A stretch of 63,213 nt of DNA from Mycobacterium sp. 852002-10029_SCH5224772 (GCF_001667315.1 NZ_LZHT01000053.1:1-63213), one strand, 5' to 3'. Counted from the first letter of the stretch, positions 13,374-22,872 are shown. Translations and numbers: made by a program. Notes: generated by a model from the sequence alone, not told the origin.

Positions 13374-14486
13374 GTGACACATTCACAGCGTCGAGACAGG
13401 CTCAGAGCGCAGCTCGCGACTAGCGGATTGGATGCGCTGCTGGTCACGGACCTGGTCAACGTCCGTTACCTCTCCGGATTCACCGGGTCCAACGGCGCGT
13501 TGCTGGTGTTCGCCGACAACGATCGGAGCCCGGTGCTGGCGACCGACGGCCGGTATCGGACCCAGGCCGCCGAGCAGGCGCCGGACCTCGAAGTCGCCAT
13601 CGAACGCGCGCTGGGGCGCTATCTGGCCGGCCAGGCCGCCGAGGCGGGCGCGGGCAAGCTGGGTTTCGAAAGCAACGTGGTCACCGTCGACGGATTCGAC
13701 GCCCTGACCAGTGAGCTGGACGGCCGCAAGGCGCCCACCGAGTTGGTGAAGGCCGCCGGAACCGTCGAGGCGTTGCGCGAGGTCAAGGACGCCGGCGAGG
13801 TCGCCCTGCTGCGGCTGGCCTGCGAGGCGGCCGACGCCGCGCTCACCGACCTGGTGGCGCGTGGCGGCCTGCGGCCCGGGCGCACCGAACGCGAGGTCAG
13901 CCGGGAGCTGGAGGCCCTGATGCTCGACCACGGCGCCGACGCGATCTCGTTCGAGACCATCGTGGCCGCGGGGCCGAACTCGGCGATCCCGCATCATCGC
14001 CCCACCGACGCGGCGCTGGCCGCCGGCGACTTCGTCAAGATCGACTTCGGTGCGCTGGTCGGCGGTTACCACTCCGACATGACGCGCACGTTCGTGCTGG
14101 GCAAGGCCGCCGACTGGCAGCTGGAGATCTACCAACTGGTCGCCGACGCGCAGCGGGCCGGCCGGGAGGCGTTACGCGCCGGCGCCGACCTGCGCGGGGT
14201 GGACACCGCGGCCCGCCAAATGATCGCGGACGCCGGCTACGGCGAGCAGTTCGGCCACAGTTTGGGCCATGGCGTGGGTCTGGAAATCCATGAGGCGCCG
14301 GGCATCGGCGCCACGTCCACCGGCACCTTGCTGGCGGAATCCGTGGTGACCGTGGAGCCCGGCGTCTACCTGCCCGGCCGCGGCGGTGTCCGCATCGAGG
14401 ACACCTTGGTGGTGCCGGAGGAGGCCCGCGCGCAGGCCCCGGAACTGCTGACCAAATTCCCCAAGGAGCTGGCCGTTCTTTCGTAG
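13374..14486 (+). CDS. pepQ: Xaa-Pro aminopeptidase / dipeptidase (M24 family)
   Basis: Cytosolic metallopeptidase of the M24B family, 370 residues, matching Rv2535c. The N-terminal creatinase-like domain contains DLVNVRYLSGFTGSNGALL. The pita-bread catalytic domain shows all dinuclear metal ligands: Asp in KIDFGALVGGYHSDMTRTF, His in GHSLGHGVGLEIHEAPG, and Glu in TVEPGVYL and VRIEDTL. The start is GTG. The gene precedes efp, as in other mycobacteria. Confidence 0.95.
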   Translation: MTHSQRRDRLRAQLATSGLDALLVTDLVNVRYLSGFTGSNGALLVFADNDRSPVLATDGRYRTQAAEQAPDLEVAIERALGRYLAGQAAEAGAGKLGFESNVVTVDGFDALTSELDGRKAPTELVKAAGTVEALREVKDAGEVALLRLACEAADAALTDLVARGGLRPGRTEREVSRELEALMLDHGADAISFETIVAAGPNSAIPHHRPTDAALAAGDFVKIDFGALVGGYHSDMTRTFVLGKAADWQLEIYQLVADAQRAGREALRAGADLRGVDTAARQMIADAGYGEQFGHSLGHGVGLEIHEAPGIGATSTGTLLAESVVTVEPGVYLPGRGGVRIEDTLVVPEEARAQAPELLTKFPKELAVLS

Positions 14487-14500
14487 CCCGTGAGGGTGCC

Positions 14501-14540
14501 GACCCGCTGCGCCTGGCGCAGGCGCCACGCTTGCGATCGG
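14501..14540. repeat. Short dispersed repeat after pepQ
   Basis: GACCCGCTGCGCC (14501-14513) and CGCTTGCGATCGG (14528-14540) flank a GGCGCAGGCGCC inverted repeat. The same two words occur together after pyrF (39533-39588). It looks like a small intergenic repeat family placed just after stop codons. Confidence 0.45.
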
Positions 14541-14596
14541 CCTGGCCCTGATGGTGCCGGCCGCCCGCGAGCCGGTTCGGGGGTTGTGCCCGCGAG

Positions 14597-14602
14597 TACA
14601 GT
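14597..14602 (+). promoter_or_regulatory. Candidate -10 box (TACAGT) of small ORF
   Basis: TACAGT lies seven bases before a GTG at 14610. This is the spacing expected for a leaderless mycobacterial transcript. Confidence 0.4.
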
Positions 14603-14609
14603 CGGGTGC

Positions 14610-14834
14610 GTGAACGGGGTGGCACGGGGGTTGGCGCGGCTCCGGGATTTCCGGTGGGACCTGTACGCGCAACCCCTGCGGGAGACGCGGCTGGAAATGC
14701 GCATCGTCTATTTCGCCGTGCACATGCCGTTCGCCGGCGGGGTTTCGCTGCGGGTCCCGCTGTTGACGATGATCAAGCCGTTGCCCTCGTCCGAGGAACC
14801 GGCCCACGCCGACGGCCAGCGGGCCCACCGCTAG
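14610..14834 (+). CDS. Small hypothetical protein
   Basis: A 74-residue frame beginning [19 protein letters not shown]. It has an Arg-rich amphipathic start, one moderately hydrophobic stretch ([19 protein letters not shown]) and a hydrophilic tail. The main support is the TACAGT box seven bases upstream and the position in the 468-bp gap between pepQ and efp. I do not recognise a family. It could be a membrane-associated small protein or chance coding in GC-rich DNA. Confidence 0.45.
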   Translation: MNGVARGLARLRDFRWDLYAQPLRETRLEMRIVYFAVHMPFAGGVSLRVPLLTMIKPLPSSEEPAHADGQRAHR

Positions 14835-14954
14835 CGGCGTTGCCTCCGTCGGCCACCGGCCCGCGGGCCCCGGCCGCCATGCACTCTAAACTGGCCGACA
14901 AGTCACAGACAGTTCCGCAGACGACTGTCCATCCTCGAGGAGACATACCGAACC

Positions 14955-15518
14955 GTGGCAAGCACTGCCGATTTCAAGAATGGACTGGTGCTGGTGATCG
15001 ACGGCCAGCTGTGGCAGATCGTCGAGTTCCAGCACGTCAAACCCGGCAAGGGCCCGGCGTTCGTGCGGACCAAGCTGAAGAACGTGCTCTCGGGCAAGGT
15101 CGTCGACAAGACGTACAACGCCGGGGTCAAGGTGGAGACCGCGACCGTGGACCGGCGCGACAGCACATACCTGTACCGCGACGGCTCGGACTTCGTGTTC
15201 ATGGACAGCCAGGACTACGAACAGCACCCGCTGCCGGAGTCGCTGGTCGGCGACGCCGCCCGGTTCCTGCTCGAGGGGCTGCCGGTGCAGGTGGCCTTCC
15301 ACGACGGGGCGCCGCTGTACCTCGAGCTGCCGGTGTCGGTCGAGATGGAGGTCACCCACACCGAGCCCGGCCTGCAGGGCGACCGGTCGAGCGCCGGCAC
15401 CAAACCCGCCACCGTGGAAACCGGGGCGGAGATTCAGGTGCCGCTGTTCATCAACACCGGGGACAAGCTGAAGGTGGACACTCGCGACGGCAGCTACCTG
15501 GGACGTGTCAACGCGTGA
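14955..15518 (+). CDS. efp: Translation elongation factor P
   Basis: Relieves ribosome stalling at polyproline. It has 187 residues in three beta-barrel domains. The modification-loop region [15 protein letters not shown] carries the conserved Lys. [24 protein letters not shown] and the ending [13 protein letters not shown] are family signatures. The start is GTG ([10 protein letters not shown]), preceded by GAGGAG. The stop overlaps the GTG of nusB. Confidence 0.97.
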   Translation: MASTADFKNGLVLVIDGQLWQIVEFQHVKPGKGPAFVRTKLKNVLSGKVVDKTYNAGVKVETATVDRRDSTYLYRDGSDFVFMDSQDYEQHPLPESLVGDAARFLLEGLPVQVAFHDGAPLYLELPVSVEMEVTHTEPGLQGDRSSAGTKPATVETGAEIQVPLFINTGDKLKVDTRDGSYLGRVNA

Positions 15519-16024
15519 GCCGGCCCGTTAAAGGGCGACATCAGGCTCGCAAGCGTGCCGTCGACCTGTTGTTCGAAGCCGAGGCGCGCGGATTGAGCCC
15601 CGCGGAGGTTGTCGACGTCCGCACCGGGTTGGCCGAAACAAACCCGGAAATCGCGCCCCTGCAGCCGTATACGGCCGCGGTGGCCCGGGGCGTGGGCGAA
15701 CACGCCGCGCACATCGACGACCTGATCAGCTCCCATCTGCAGGGCTGGACGCTGGACCGGCTGCCCGCCGTGGACCGCGCCATCCTGCGGGTCGCGGTGT
15801 GGGAGCTGCTGTACGCCGACGACGTGCCGGAACCGGTCGCCGTCGACGAGGCTGTCCAGCTGGCCAAGGAGCTGTCCACCGACGACTCGCCGGGCTTCGT
15901 CAACGGGGTGCTCGGCCACGTCATGCTGGTGACCCCGCAGATCAGGGCGGCCGCGGCGGCCGTCCGGGGCGCGGTGGGTTCTGACGCCGCCGGCACAGCG
16001 GAGGACCACGGACCCCAACCATGA
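15515..16024 (+). CDS. nusB: Transcription antitermination factor NusB
   Basis: All-alpha RNA-binding protein of the rRNA antitermination complex (with NusE, boxA). The start is GTG at 15515 ([23 protein letters not shown]), in a GTGA overlap with the efp stop. It gives 169 residues and begins where family homology begins. [17 protein letters not shown] and [24 protein letters not shown] are diagnostic. It overlaps the next gene by four bases. Confidence 0.96.
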   Translation: MSRPVKGRHQARKRAVDLLFEAEARGLSPAEVVDVRTGLAETNPEIAPLQPYTAAVARGVGEHAAHIDDLISSHLQGWTLDRLPAVDRAILRVAVWELLYADDVPEPVAVDEAVQLAKELSTDDSPGFVNGVLGHVMLVTPQIRAAAAAVRGAVGSDAAGTAEDHGPQP

Positions 16025-16407
16025 CCCGGCTGGAGCTGCGCCTGGTCGTTGCGGTAGTGCTGGCCGCGACGGTGGTGGTGGGTGCGGTGGTGTGCGCCGC
16101 CTACGGGTGGACCATCGTCGCCTCGGTGCTCGCGATTTACGCACTGGGGGTGGGCGCCTGGCTCTCTCACTGCGTCGAACGGGTGGTCGTCGCCCGCCGC
16201 ATCGGCACGGTGCGTTCGGCGGCCCGGCCACTGCAGCCGCTGCTGCCGGTGATCGCGGCGATCATGGGCCTGACGCAGGGCGTGGTGCGGGCGCTGGGCG
16301 ATGTCACCGACCTGCCCGCCCGCCGCCGGGAGCTGCCGGTGCTGCGGTGGGCCGACAGCCGGGGTGGACGGCATGTGGTGGAAAGTGACGACGAGGCGGA
16401 TCGTTGA
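16021..16407 (+). CDS. Two-helix membrane protein (Rv2532c type)
   Basis: A 128-residue hypothetical protein. Two adjacent hydrophobic helices lie near residues 5-50 ([21 protein letters not shown] and the following [16 protein letters not shown]). A cytosolic basic segment and a C-terminal acidic tail (ESDDEADR) follow. The ATG overlaps the nusB stop, so it belongs to the efp-nusB operon. The function is unknown. The position matches Rv2532c. Confidence 0.8.
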   Translation: MTRLELRLVVAVVLAATVVVGAVVCAAYGWTIVASVLAIYALGVGAWLSHCVERVVVARRIGTVRSAARPLQPLLPVIAAIMGLTQGVVRALGDVTDLPARRRELPVLRWADSRGGRHVVESDDEADR

Positions 16408-16502
16408 TCAAGCTGGGGTGAAACGACCACGGGCGGGGCGCGGCGGGTTGACAATACGAACTGGACTGCAGCGGCGGCGATCCGAGAAGAACAGGTGAGG
16501 TC

Positions 16503-19364
16503 ATGATTCGATACAGCACCCAGCCGCGACGACTTCGAGTCTCCGCGCTGGCCGCGGTGGCCAACCCGTCCTACGCCCGTGTCGACACCTGGAACCTGCT
16601 CGACGACGCGTGCCGCCACCTCGCCGAGGTGGATCTCGCCGGACTGGACAAGACCCACGATGTGGCCCGGGTGAAGCGCCTGATGGACCGCATCGCCGCC
16701 TACGAGCGCTACTGGCTGTATCCGGGCGCGGCGACCCTGGCGGTCTTCCGCGCGCACCTGGAGAGCCTGTCCACGGTGCGGCTCACCGAAGAGGTCTCCC
16801 TGGCCGTGCGGCTGCTCAGCGAATATGGTGACCGCGCAGGGCTTTTCGACACCTCAGCGCCGCTGGATGACCAGGAACTGGTCGCGCAGGCCAAACAACA
16901 GCATTTCTACACCGTGCTGCTCGCCGACGACGCCCCGAGCACCGCGCCGGACAGCCTGGTCGAATGCCTACGGGCGCTGCGTTGTCCGTCCGACGACGTG
17001 CAGTTCGAGATCCTGGTGGTCCCCAGCGTCGAAGACGCCATCACCGCGGTCGCGCTCAATGGAGAGATTCAGGCGGCGATAATCCGCGACGACTTGTCGC
17101 TGCGCTCCCGCGACCGGTTGCCGCTGATGAACACGTTGCTGGGGCCGAACGAGGACGCGGCCGACGTCATTCCCGATCGCGCCAACGACTGGGTGGAGTG
17201 CGGCGAGTGGATCAGGGAGCTGCGGCCCCATATCGACCTGTATCTGCTCACCGACGAGTCGATCGCTGCGGGCGACGACAGCGAACCCGACGTCTACGAC
17301 CGGACGTTCTACCGGCTCAACGACGTCACCGACCTGCACAGCACCGTACTCGCCGGGCTGCGAAACCGTTATGCCACACCATTTTTCGACGCCCTGCGCG
17401 CATACGCGGCGGCGCCGGTCGGCCAGTTCCACGCGCTGCCCGTCGCGCGCGGCGCCAGCATCTTCAACTCCAGGTCGCTGCAGGACATGGGGGAGTTCTA
17501 CGGCCGCAACATCTTCATGGCCGAAACGTCCACCACCTCCGGCGGCCTGGACTCGCTGCTGGACCCACACGGCAACATCAAGAAGGCGATGGACAAGGCG
17601 GCCAAAACGTGGAACGCCGACCACACCTACTTCGTCACCAACGGAACCTCGACCGCCAACAAGATCGTCGTGCAGTCGCTGACCCGCCCCGGCGACATCG
17701 TGCTAATCGACCGCAACTGCCACAAGTCGCACCACTACGGGCTGGTGCTGGCCGGGGCCTACCCGCTGTACCTGGACGCCTATCCGCTGCCGCAGTTCGC
17801 GATCTATGGGGCGGTGTCGCTGCGCACCATCAAGCAGACGCTGCTGGATTTGGAAGCGGCCGGACAGCTGCACCGCGTGCGCATGCTGTTGCTGACCAAC
17901 TGCACCTTCGACGGCGTCGTCTACAACCCGCTGCAGGTCATGCAGGAGGTGCTGGCGATCAAGCCGGACATCTGTTTCCTGTGGGACGAGGCGTGGTACG
18001 CCTTCGCCACGGCGGTGCCGTGGGCCCGGCAGCGGACCGCGATGGTGTCCGCCGAGCGCCTCGAGCACATGCTGGTGTCGCCGGAATACGTTGATCAGTA
18101 CCGGAAGTGGGCCGCGTCGATGGAGGGGGTCGACCGCTCGGAGTGGATCGAGCGTGAGCTGATGCCCGATCCGGCCAGCGCGCGGGTCCGCGTCTACGCG
18201 ACGCACTCCACGCACAAATCGCTGTCGGCGCTGCGGCAGGCGTCGATGATCCACGTCCGGGACCAGGATTTCAACGCGCTCACCCGCGATTCATTCGCCG
18301 AGGCGTTCCTGACCCACACCTCGACGTCGCCGAACCAGCAACTGCTGGCGTCGCTGGACCTGGCGCGCCGGCAGGTCGACATCGAAGGCTTCCAAATGGT
18401 CCGGCAGGTCTACGACATGGCGCTGGTGTTCCGCCACCGGGTCCGCAAAGACCGGCTGATCAGCAAGTGGTTCCGCATTCTCGACGAATCCGACCTGGTG
18501 CCTGAGGAATTCCGGGAGTCGTCGGTCAGTTCGTACCGCGAGGTCAGGCAGGGCGCGCTGGCCGAGTGGAACGAGGCGTGGCGCTCCGACCAGTTCGTGC
18601 TGGACGCGACGCGGGTGACGTTGTTCGTCGGTGCGACGGGGATGAACGGTTACGACTTCCGCGAAAAGATCCTGATGGAGCGGTTCGGCATCCAGATCAA
18701 CAAGACGTCGATCAACAGCGTGTTGTTGATCTTCACGATCGGCGTCACCTGGTCGAGCGTTCACTATCTGCTCGACGTATTACGCAGGGTGGCAATCGAT
18801 TTCGACCGGACCGAAAAGGCGGCGAGCGTCGCGGACCGGGCGCTGCAAGAACGCCATGTCGAAGAGATCACCGAGGATCTGCCGCACCTGCCCGACTTCA
18901 GCGAGTTCGACGTCGCCTTCCGGCCCGTCGACGAATGCAACTTCGGCGACATGCGGTCGGCTTTCTACGCCGGATACGAAGAGTCCGATCGCGAGCACGT
19001 GCTGATCGGCATGGCCGGGCGACGGCTGGCCGAGGGCAAGACGCTGGTGTCGACGACGTTCGTGGTGCCCTATCCGCCGGGCTTCCCGGTGCTGGTGCCC
19101 GGCCAGGTGGTCTCCAAGGAGATCGTCTACTTCCTCGCCCAGCTCGACGTCAAAGAAATCCACGGGTACAACCCGGATTTGGGGTTGTCGGTCTTCACCG
19201 AGACGGCGCTGGCGCGGATGGAAGCGCAACGCAACGCCGCGACGGCCGCGGTGGGATCGGTGACCACGGCGTTCGAGCTGCCCGCGGACCCCTCCGGCAT
19301 GAACGGGGCGCGCAACGGCGCCAACGACGCCCACGCGGTGCCGTCGGTTGCCGACAACACCTGA
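16503..19364 (+). CDS. Orn/Lys/Arg decarboxylase, large mycobacterial form
   Basis: PLP-dependent fold type I decarboxylase of 953 residues (Rv2531c type). An N-terminal wing domain of ~300 residues is followed by the PLP domain. FVTNGTSTANKIVVQ and LIDRNCHKSHHYG bind cofactor and substrate, WDEAWYAF holds the cofactor-contacting Asp, and the Schiff-base Lys is K572 in THSTHKSLSALRQ. The C-terminal domain is present. The substrate (ornithine, lysine or arginine) cannot be told by eye. It is longer than the E. coli ~715-residue enzymes. A stretch of 95 bases with a TTGACA at 16448 separates it from the upstream operon. Confidence 0.92.
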   Translation: MIRYSTQPRRLRVSALAAVANPSYARVDTWNLLDDACRHLAEVDLAGLDKTHDVARVKRLMDRIAAYERYWLYPGAATLAVFRAHLESLSTVRLTEEVSLAVRLLSEYGDRAGLFDTSAPLDDQELVAQAKQQHFYTVLLADDAPSTAPDSLVECLRALRCPSDDVQFEILVVPSVEDAITAVALNGEIQAAIIRDDLSLRSRDRLPLMNTLLGPNEDAADVIPDRANDWVECGEWIRELRPHIDLYLLTDESIAAGDDSEPDVYDRTFYRLNDVTDLHSTVLAGLRNRYATPFFDALRAYAAAPVGQFHALPVARGASIFNSRSLQDMGEFYGRNIFMAETSTTSGGLDSLLDPHGNIKKAMDKAAKTWNADHTYFVTNGTSTANKIVVQSLTRPGDIVLIDRNCHKSHHYGLVLAGAYPLYLDAYPLPQFAIYGAVSLRTIKQTLLDLEAAGQLHRVRMLLLTNCTFDGVVYNPLQVMQEVLAIKPDICFLWDEAWYAFATAVPWARQRTAMVSAERLEHMLVSPEYVDQYRKWAASMEGVDRSEWIERELMPDPASARVRVYATHSTHKSLSALRQASMIHVRDQDFNALTRDSFAEAFLTHTSTSPNQQLLASLDLARRQVDIEGFQMVRQVYDMALVFRHRVRKDRLISKWFRILDESDLVPEEFRESSVSSYREVRQGALAEWNEAWRSDQFVLDATRVTLFVGATGMNGYDFREKILMERFGIQINKTSINSVLLIFTIGVTWSSVHYLLDVLRRVAIDFDRTEKAASVADRALQERHVEEITEDLPHLPDFSEFDVAFRPVDECNFGDMRSAFYAGYEESDREHVLIGMAGRRLAEGKTLVSTTFVVPYPPGFPVLVPGQVVSKEIVYFLAQLDVKEIHGYNPDLGLSVFTETALARMEAQRNAATAAVGSVTTAFELPADPSGMNGARNGANDAHAVPSVADNT

Positions 19365-19407
19365 GCGGGGCTCCTGAATCGGAGAGGACCCCCGACTTCC
19401 GAACCGG

Positions 19408-20235
19408 TCATGTAGCGCCCTGATCTGGTTGCTCGACACCGGTGCCCGATTGAGCTTCTGCCGCATCGGCTTTGGGTTGGCCGGGATGGCGACCGGGACG
19501 CTGTGGAATGACGACGAGCAATACCGCGATAAGCACCGCGAGCACCGCCGAAGCGAGCGGGCGGCTCCACGCCAAACCGCCGTCGGCGACCGGCTTGTCG
19601 ATGAAGTCGCCGACGGTGGCGCCCAGCGGCCTGGTGAGGATGAACGCAATCCAGAACAGGGTGACGCGGGAGATGGTGGTCCAGTAGTACAGGGCAGCGA
19701 CCACTATCAAGGCGGCCGCGAACACCAGCGCGCCGCGTTCGTAACCGAAATCGCGGGTATCGGCCAGCCAATCGCCGAGCGCGGTGCCCAGCGTCTGCGA
19801 GAAAGTGATCGTCGCCCAGTAGAAGGCCTCCACCTTCGGAGTCGAGACGGTGGTGACCGACACGCTGCCGTGCGTCGCGCGCCAGAGTCCCAAGGTAGCC
19901 AGCAGACAAGCCAAAAGCAGCAGCGATCCGCCCGTGTAGCCGATTCCCAGCGATCGGTCAGCGAAATCGGCCAGCACGGTGCCGAACGTCGTCGACGCCA
20001 CGATCGTCGCCCAGTACAGGGGCGCATGGAATCGGTTGACGAAGATCTGCGCGGCAACCAGCACCACCAGCGCGACGCCGAAGATCCCGACCCCGGCCGC
20101 ATAGCCCCAATTCAGCGTCATCGTGACGGTGTCGCCGCCCGTCTCGCCCAGCGTCGTGGCCAAGACCTTGATGACCCAGAAGCCCAAGGTGACCGCCGGC
20201 ACCTTGGTCAACGCGTATCTCGAAACGTCAGTCAT
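19408..20235 (-). CDS. COG4705-like membrane protein with four internal repeats
   Basis: A 275-residue polytopic protein starting at ATG 20235 (MTDVSRYALTKVPAVTLGFW). It has about eight helices arranged as four repeats, each an aromatic-rich helix ending in a Gly/Asp motif: TLGETGGD, TFGTVLADF, TLGTALGDW and PLGATVGDF. The C-terminal ~35 residues are hydrophilic. Repeated Gly-Asp elements within membranes suggest a channel or ion transporter, but the family (COG4705-like) has no function I can state. It is divergent from the GntR operon with 228 bases between, and its 3' end lies 43 bases from the decarboxylase end. Confidence 0.8.
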   Translation of the reverse strand: MTDVSRYALTKVPAVTLGFWVIKVLATTLGETGGDTVTMTLNWGYAAGVGIFGVALVVLVAAQIFVNRFHAPLYWATIVASTTFGTVLADFADRSLGIGYTGGSLLLLACLLATLGLWRATHGSVSVTTVSTPKVEAFYWATITFSQTLGTALGDWLADTRDFGYERGALVFAAALIVVAALYYWTTISRVTLFWIAFILTRPLGATVGDFIDKPVADGGLAWSRPLASAVLAVLIAVLLVVIPQRPGRHPGQPKADAAEAQSGTGVEQPDQGAT

Positions 20236-20451
20236 GACGGCATCTTCCGTTGTCGATGGTGTGCACGCCCACGGTAGCGCGCGTCGGGTTCCGCTCACCA
20301 AGATCACAAGGCGAGCGGATCGCCGCAGGTGGCGCAATGCCGCGACGGTCCGCGGTTTTCGCTGGTCGGGCCCGAACGTCGCCCGGCGCAATAGGCCCGC
20401 CCGCTGCCGGCGGTCCTCGTCGCCGGCCCGGAAAGGGGCCCTGAGCTGCGT

Positions 20452-20457
20452 TAGCGT
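20452..20457 (+). promoter_or_regulatory. Candidate -10 box (TAGCGT) of GntR operon
   Basis: TAGCGT followed by six bases and then the GTG of the GntR gene. A leaderless transcript would start at or next to the GTG. All six operon genes follow with overlaps or one 25-base gap, so this may drive the whole operon. Confidence 0.45.
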
Positions 20458-20463
20458 GACGGC

Positions 20464-21222
20464 GTGGCGCAACCAGTACCCGTCGGGGATGTCCAGGGCT
20501 CGCGGGCCAACCGCGCGCGCCGGGTCGCCGACGTGTTGCGCCAGCAGATCCACGCCGGCACCTACCCGGACGGCCTGCCGGCCGAGCTGGAGCTGGCCGC
20601 CGAATTCTCGGTATCCCGCAACACCGTTCGCGAAGCGCTGGCCGTCCTCAAGCATGAAGGGCTGATCGACCGCGCGCCCAAGGTCGGCACCCATGTCGCG
20701 CAGCGCAAGTACGCCCACGGGCTCGACGCGCTACTGGGCCTGAAGGAGACGTTCAAGGACCTCGGCGACGTGCGCAACGAGGTCCGGGCGGCGATGGCGG
20801 TCACCGCGCCGCCGTCGGTGGCCCGCCGGTTGCGACTGAGGCCGGGGGAGCAGGCGGTGTTCGTCGAACGGCTGCGCTACCTCGGTGACCTCCCGCTCAG
20901 CCTGGACCTCACCTACCTTGCCCCCGACATCGGCAGGCAGGTGCTGAACCATCCGCTGGACGCCGAAGACCTGTTCGCGCTCATCGAGCAGGTGAGCGGG
21001 CAGCGGCTGGGCTCGGCGGCGCTGGCGCTCGAGGCCATCCCCGCCGACGCGCATTCGGCGGCCACGCTGCAGGTGCCCGACGGCGCGGCGCTGCTGATGC
21101 TGGAGCGCCTCACCAGCCTCGCCGACGGCACACCCGTCGACCTCGAGTACATCCGGATGCGTGGAGACCGAATCACCATGCGCGGCAACCTTATTAGAGC
21201 CGACACAAGGAGCAACCCATGA
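20464..21222 (+). CDS. GntR/HutC-family regulator (UTRA domain)
   Basis: A 252-residue transcription factor. The N-terminal winged helix (RVADVLRQQIHAGTYPDGLPAELELAAEFSVSRNTVREALAVL, given here as two segments within residues 19-62) is the GntR fold with the recognition helix at SVSRNTVREAL. The C-terminal ~150 residues resemble a UTRA ligand-binding domain, ending ALLMLERLTSLADGTPVDLEYIRM. The start is GTG with an apparent leaderless promoter. It overlaps the ferredoxin gene by four bases, so it is the first gene of the operon and likely controls it, with a ligand related to the imported substrate. Confidence 0.9.
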   Translation: MAQPVPVGDVQGSRANRARRVADVLRQQIHAGTYPDGLPAELELAAEFSVSRNTVREALAVLKHEGLIDRAPKVGTHVAQRKYAHGLDALLGLKETFKDLGDVRNEVRAAMAVTAPPSVARRLRLRPGEQAVFVERLRYLGDLPLSLDLTYLAPDIGRQVLNHPLDAEDLFALIEQVSGQRLGSAALALEAIPADAHSAATLQVPDGAALLMLERLTSLADGTPVDLEYIRMRGDRITMRGNLIRADTRSNP

Positions 21223-21449
21223 CGCTGATCAACAACATGCGCGCGGACGTACCGGTGACGATCGACGAGTCGCTGTGTATCGACGGCTGCACGCTGTGCG
21301 TGGAGGTCTGCCCGCTCGACGCGCTGGCCATCAACCCCGACACCGGCAAGGCCTTCATGCATGTCGACGAGTGCTGGTATTGCGGACCCTGCGCGGCCCG
21401 CTGTCCCACCGGCGCCGTCACCGTCAACATGCCCTATCTCCTTCGCTGA
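21219..21449 (+). CDS. 2[4Fe-4S] ferredoxin, AprB-like
   Basis: A 76-residue ferredoxin with two cluster motifs: CIDGCTLCVEVCP (CX3CX2CX3CP) and CWYCGPCAARCP (CX2CX2CX3CP). The CW-C spacing of the second motif and the operon partner recall the beta subunit of adenylylsulfate reductase, which donates electrons to AprA. It lacks the long AprB C-terminal extension. ATG overlaps the GntR stop. The likely electron partner is the AprA-like flavoprotein encoded at the operon end (inference). Confidence 0.9.
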   Translation: MTLINNMRADVPVTIDESLCIDGCTLCVEVCPLDALAINPDTGKAFMHVDECWYCGPCAARCPTGAVTVNMPYLLR

Positions 21450-21474
21450 AAAGCGTTTATCCCCAGGAACTTCG

Positions 21475-22872
21475 ATGAAACGACACGCCGCCTGGCCGGT
21501 GTCGGCGATGATCGCGGTCGCCACGCTCACCTCCGGTTGCTCGCTGGAATCCCTGTCGCAGTCATCCGGTGTGGTCAACGTGGTGGTGGGATACCAGTCC
21601 AAGACCATCAACACCGTCACCGCGGGCACGCTGCTGCGCGCACAGGGCTACCTGGAACGCCGACTGGCGAACATCACCGCCCGCACGGGCACCAAATACG
21701 CCGTGCGGTGGCAGGATTACGACACCGGCGCCCCGATCACCGCACAGATGCTCGCCGAAAAGATCGACATCGGTTCGATGGGCGACTATCCGATGCTGAT
21801 CAACGGCTCCAAGACACAGGCCAACCCGCTGGCCCGCACCGAGATCGTCTCCATCACCGGCTACAACCCCAAAGGGGCCCTCAACATGGTGGTGGTGACC
21901 CCGGATTCACGCGCGGCGGGCCTGGCCGACCTCGCCGGCGCCAAGGTTTCCGCCAGCGTCGGGTCGGCCGGCCACGGCACCCTGGTGCGCGCGCTGAGCA
22001 GGGCCTGCGGCGGCGGTGTCTGCGGTGTTGAGGTGCTCAACCAGCAACCGCAGGTCGGCGCATCGGCGCTGGAATCCGGTCAGGTGCAAGCGCTCTCGCA
22101 ATTCGTCGCCTGGCCCGGGCTGCTGGTTTACCAGGGCAAGGCCAAACTGCTCTACGACGGGGCCGAGCTGAACCTGCCTACCCTGCACGGTGTGGTGGTG
22201 CGCCGCTCCTACGCGTCGGCGCACCCGGAGGTGCTGGGCGCCTTCCTGCAGGCGCAACTGGACGCTACCGACTTCCTGAACAACAAACCGCTTCAGGCCG
22301 CCCGCATCGTCGCCGAGGAAAGCGGACTGCCCCAGGAGGTGGTGTACCTCTACAACGGTCCCGGCGGGACGTCCTTCGACACCACGCTGAAACCCTCTCT
22401 CGTCGAGGCTCTGAAAAGCGATGTGCCGTACCTGAAGTCGATCGGTGACTTCGCCGATCTCGATGTGGCGAAGTTCGTCGTGGAGGAACCGTTGCGCGCG
22501 GTGTTCACCGCCCGCGGGCTGGACTATGCGGCATCGCGGGCGCGCACCGCCAACCCGTCCGCGCTGCGCGGCGACCCCGCGTTGGCCAGTGAGCTGTGGC
22601 TGGACGGAGCCACCGCGACGCAAACGGCCGCGACCCCGACCGGCCTGCTGCAGGCCGTGCGGGACGCGGTCGGCCACGGCGCCAAGGTCCGGGCGGCCTA
22701 CGTTCCCGACGCCGAACTCGGCACCCGCTGGTTCGCCGACAGGGCGTTCTGGGTCAAAGACGGGCAGAACTATCTGCCGTTCGGCACCGCGGCCGGGGCG
22801 AACCGGTACCTCGCCGGTCACCCGGGTGGTGCGGCGATGGATTACCAAGAGGCGCTGGGAGGTTCGGTATGA
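21475..22872 (+). CDS. ABC importer substrate-binding lipoprotein with NosL-like C-terminus
   Basis: A 465-residue exported lipoprotein. The signal peptide ends in the lipobox LTSGC near residue 21. Residues ~30-350 form a nitrate/sulfonate/taurine-type binding domain (VVVGYQSKTINTVTAGTLL, EKIDIGSMGDYPMLINGSK, GHGTLVRAL). The last ~90 residues are an extra domain whose FADRAFWVKDGQNYLPFGT and LAGHPGGAAMDYQEAL resemble NosL-like copper-site proteins. The metal-binding Cys/Met residues of classical NosL are not evident. The gene starts 25 bases after the ferredoxin stop and overlaps the permease. Confidence 0.88.
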   Translation: MKRHAAWPVSAMIAVATLTSGCSLESLSQSSGVVNVVVGYQSKTINTVTAGTLLRAQGYLERRLANITARTGTKYAVRWQDYDTGAPITAQMLAEKIDIGSMGDYPMLINGSKTQANPLARTEIVSITGYNPKGALNMVVVTPDSRAAGLADLAGAKVSASVGSAGHGTLVRALSRACGGGVCGVEVLNQQPQVGASALESGQVQALSQFVAWPGLLVYQGKAKLLYDGAELNLPTLHGVVVRRSYASAHPEVLGAFLQAQLDATDFLNNKPLQAARIVAEESGLPQEVVYLYNGPGGTSFDTTLKPSLVEALKSDVPYLKSIGDFADLDVAKFVVEEPLRAVFTARGLDYAASRARTANPSALRGDPALASELWLDGATATQTAATPTGLLQAVRDAVGHGAKVRAAYVPDAELGTRWFADRAFWVKDGQNYLPFGTAAGANRYLAGHPGGAAMDYQEALGGSV

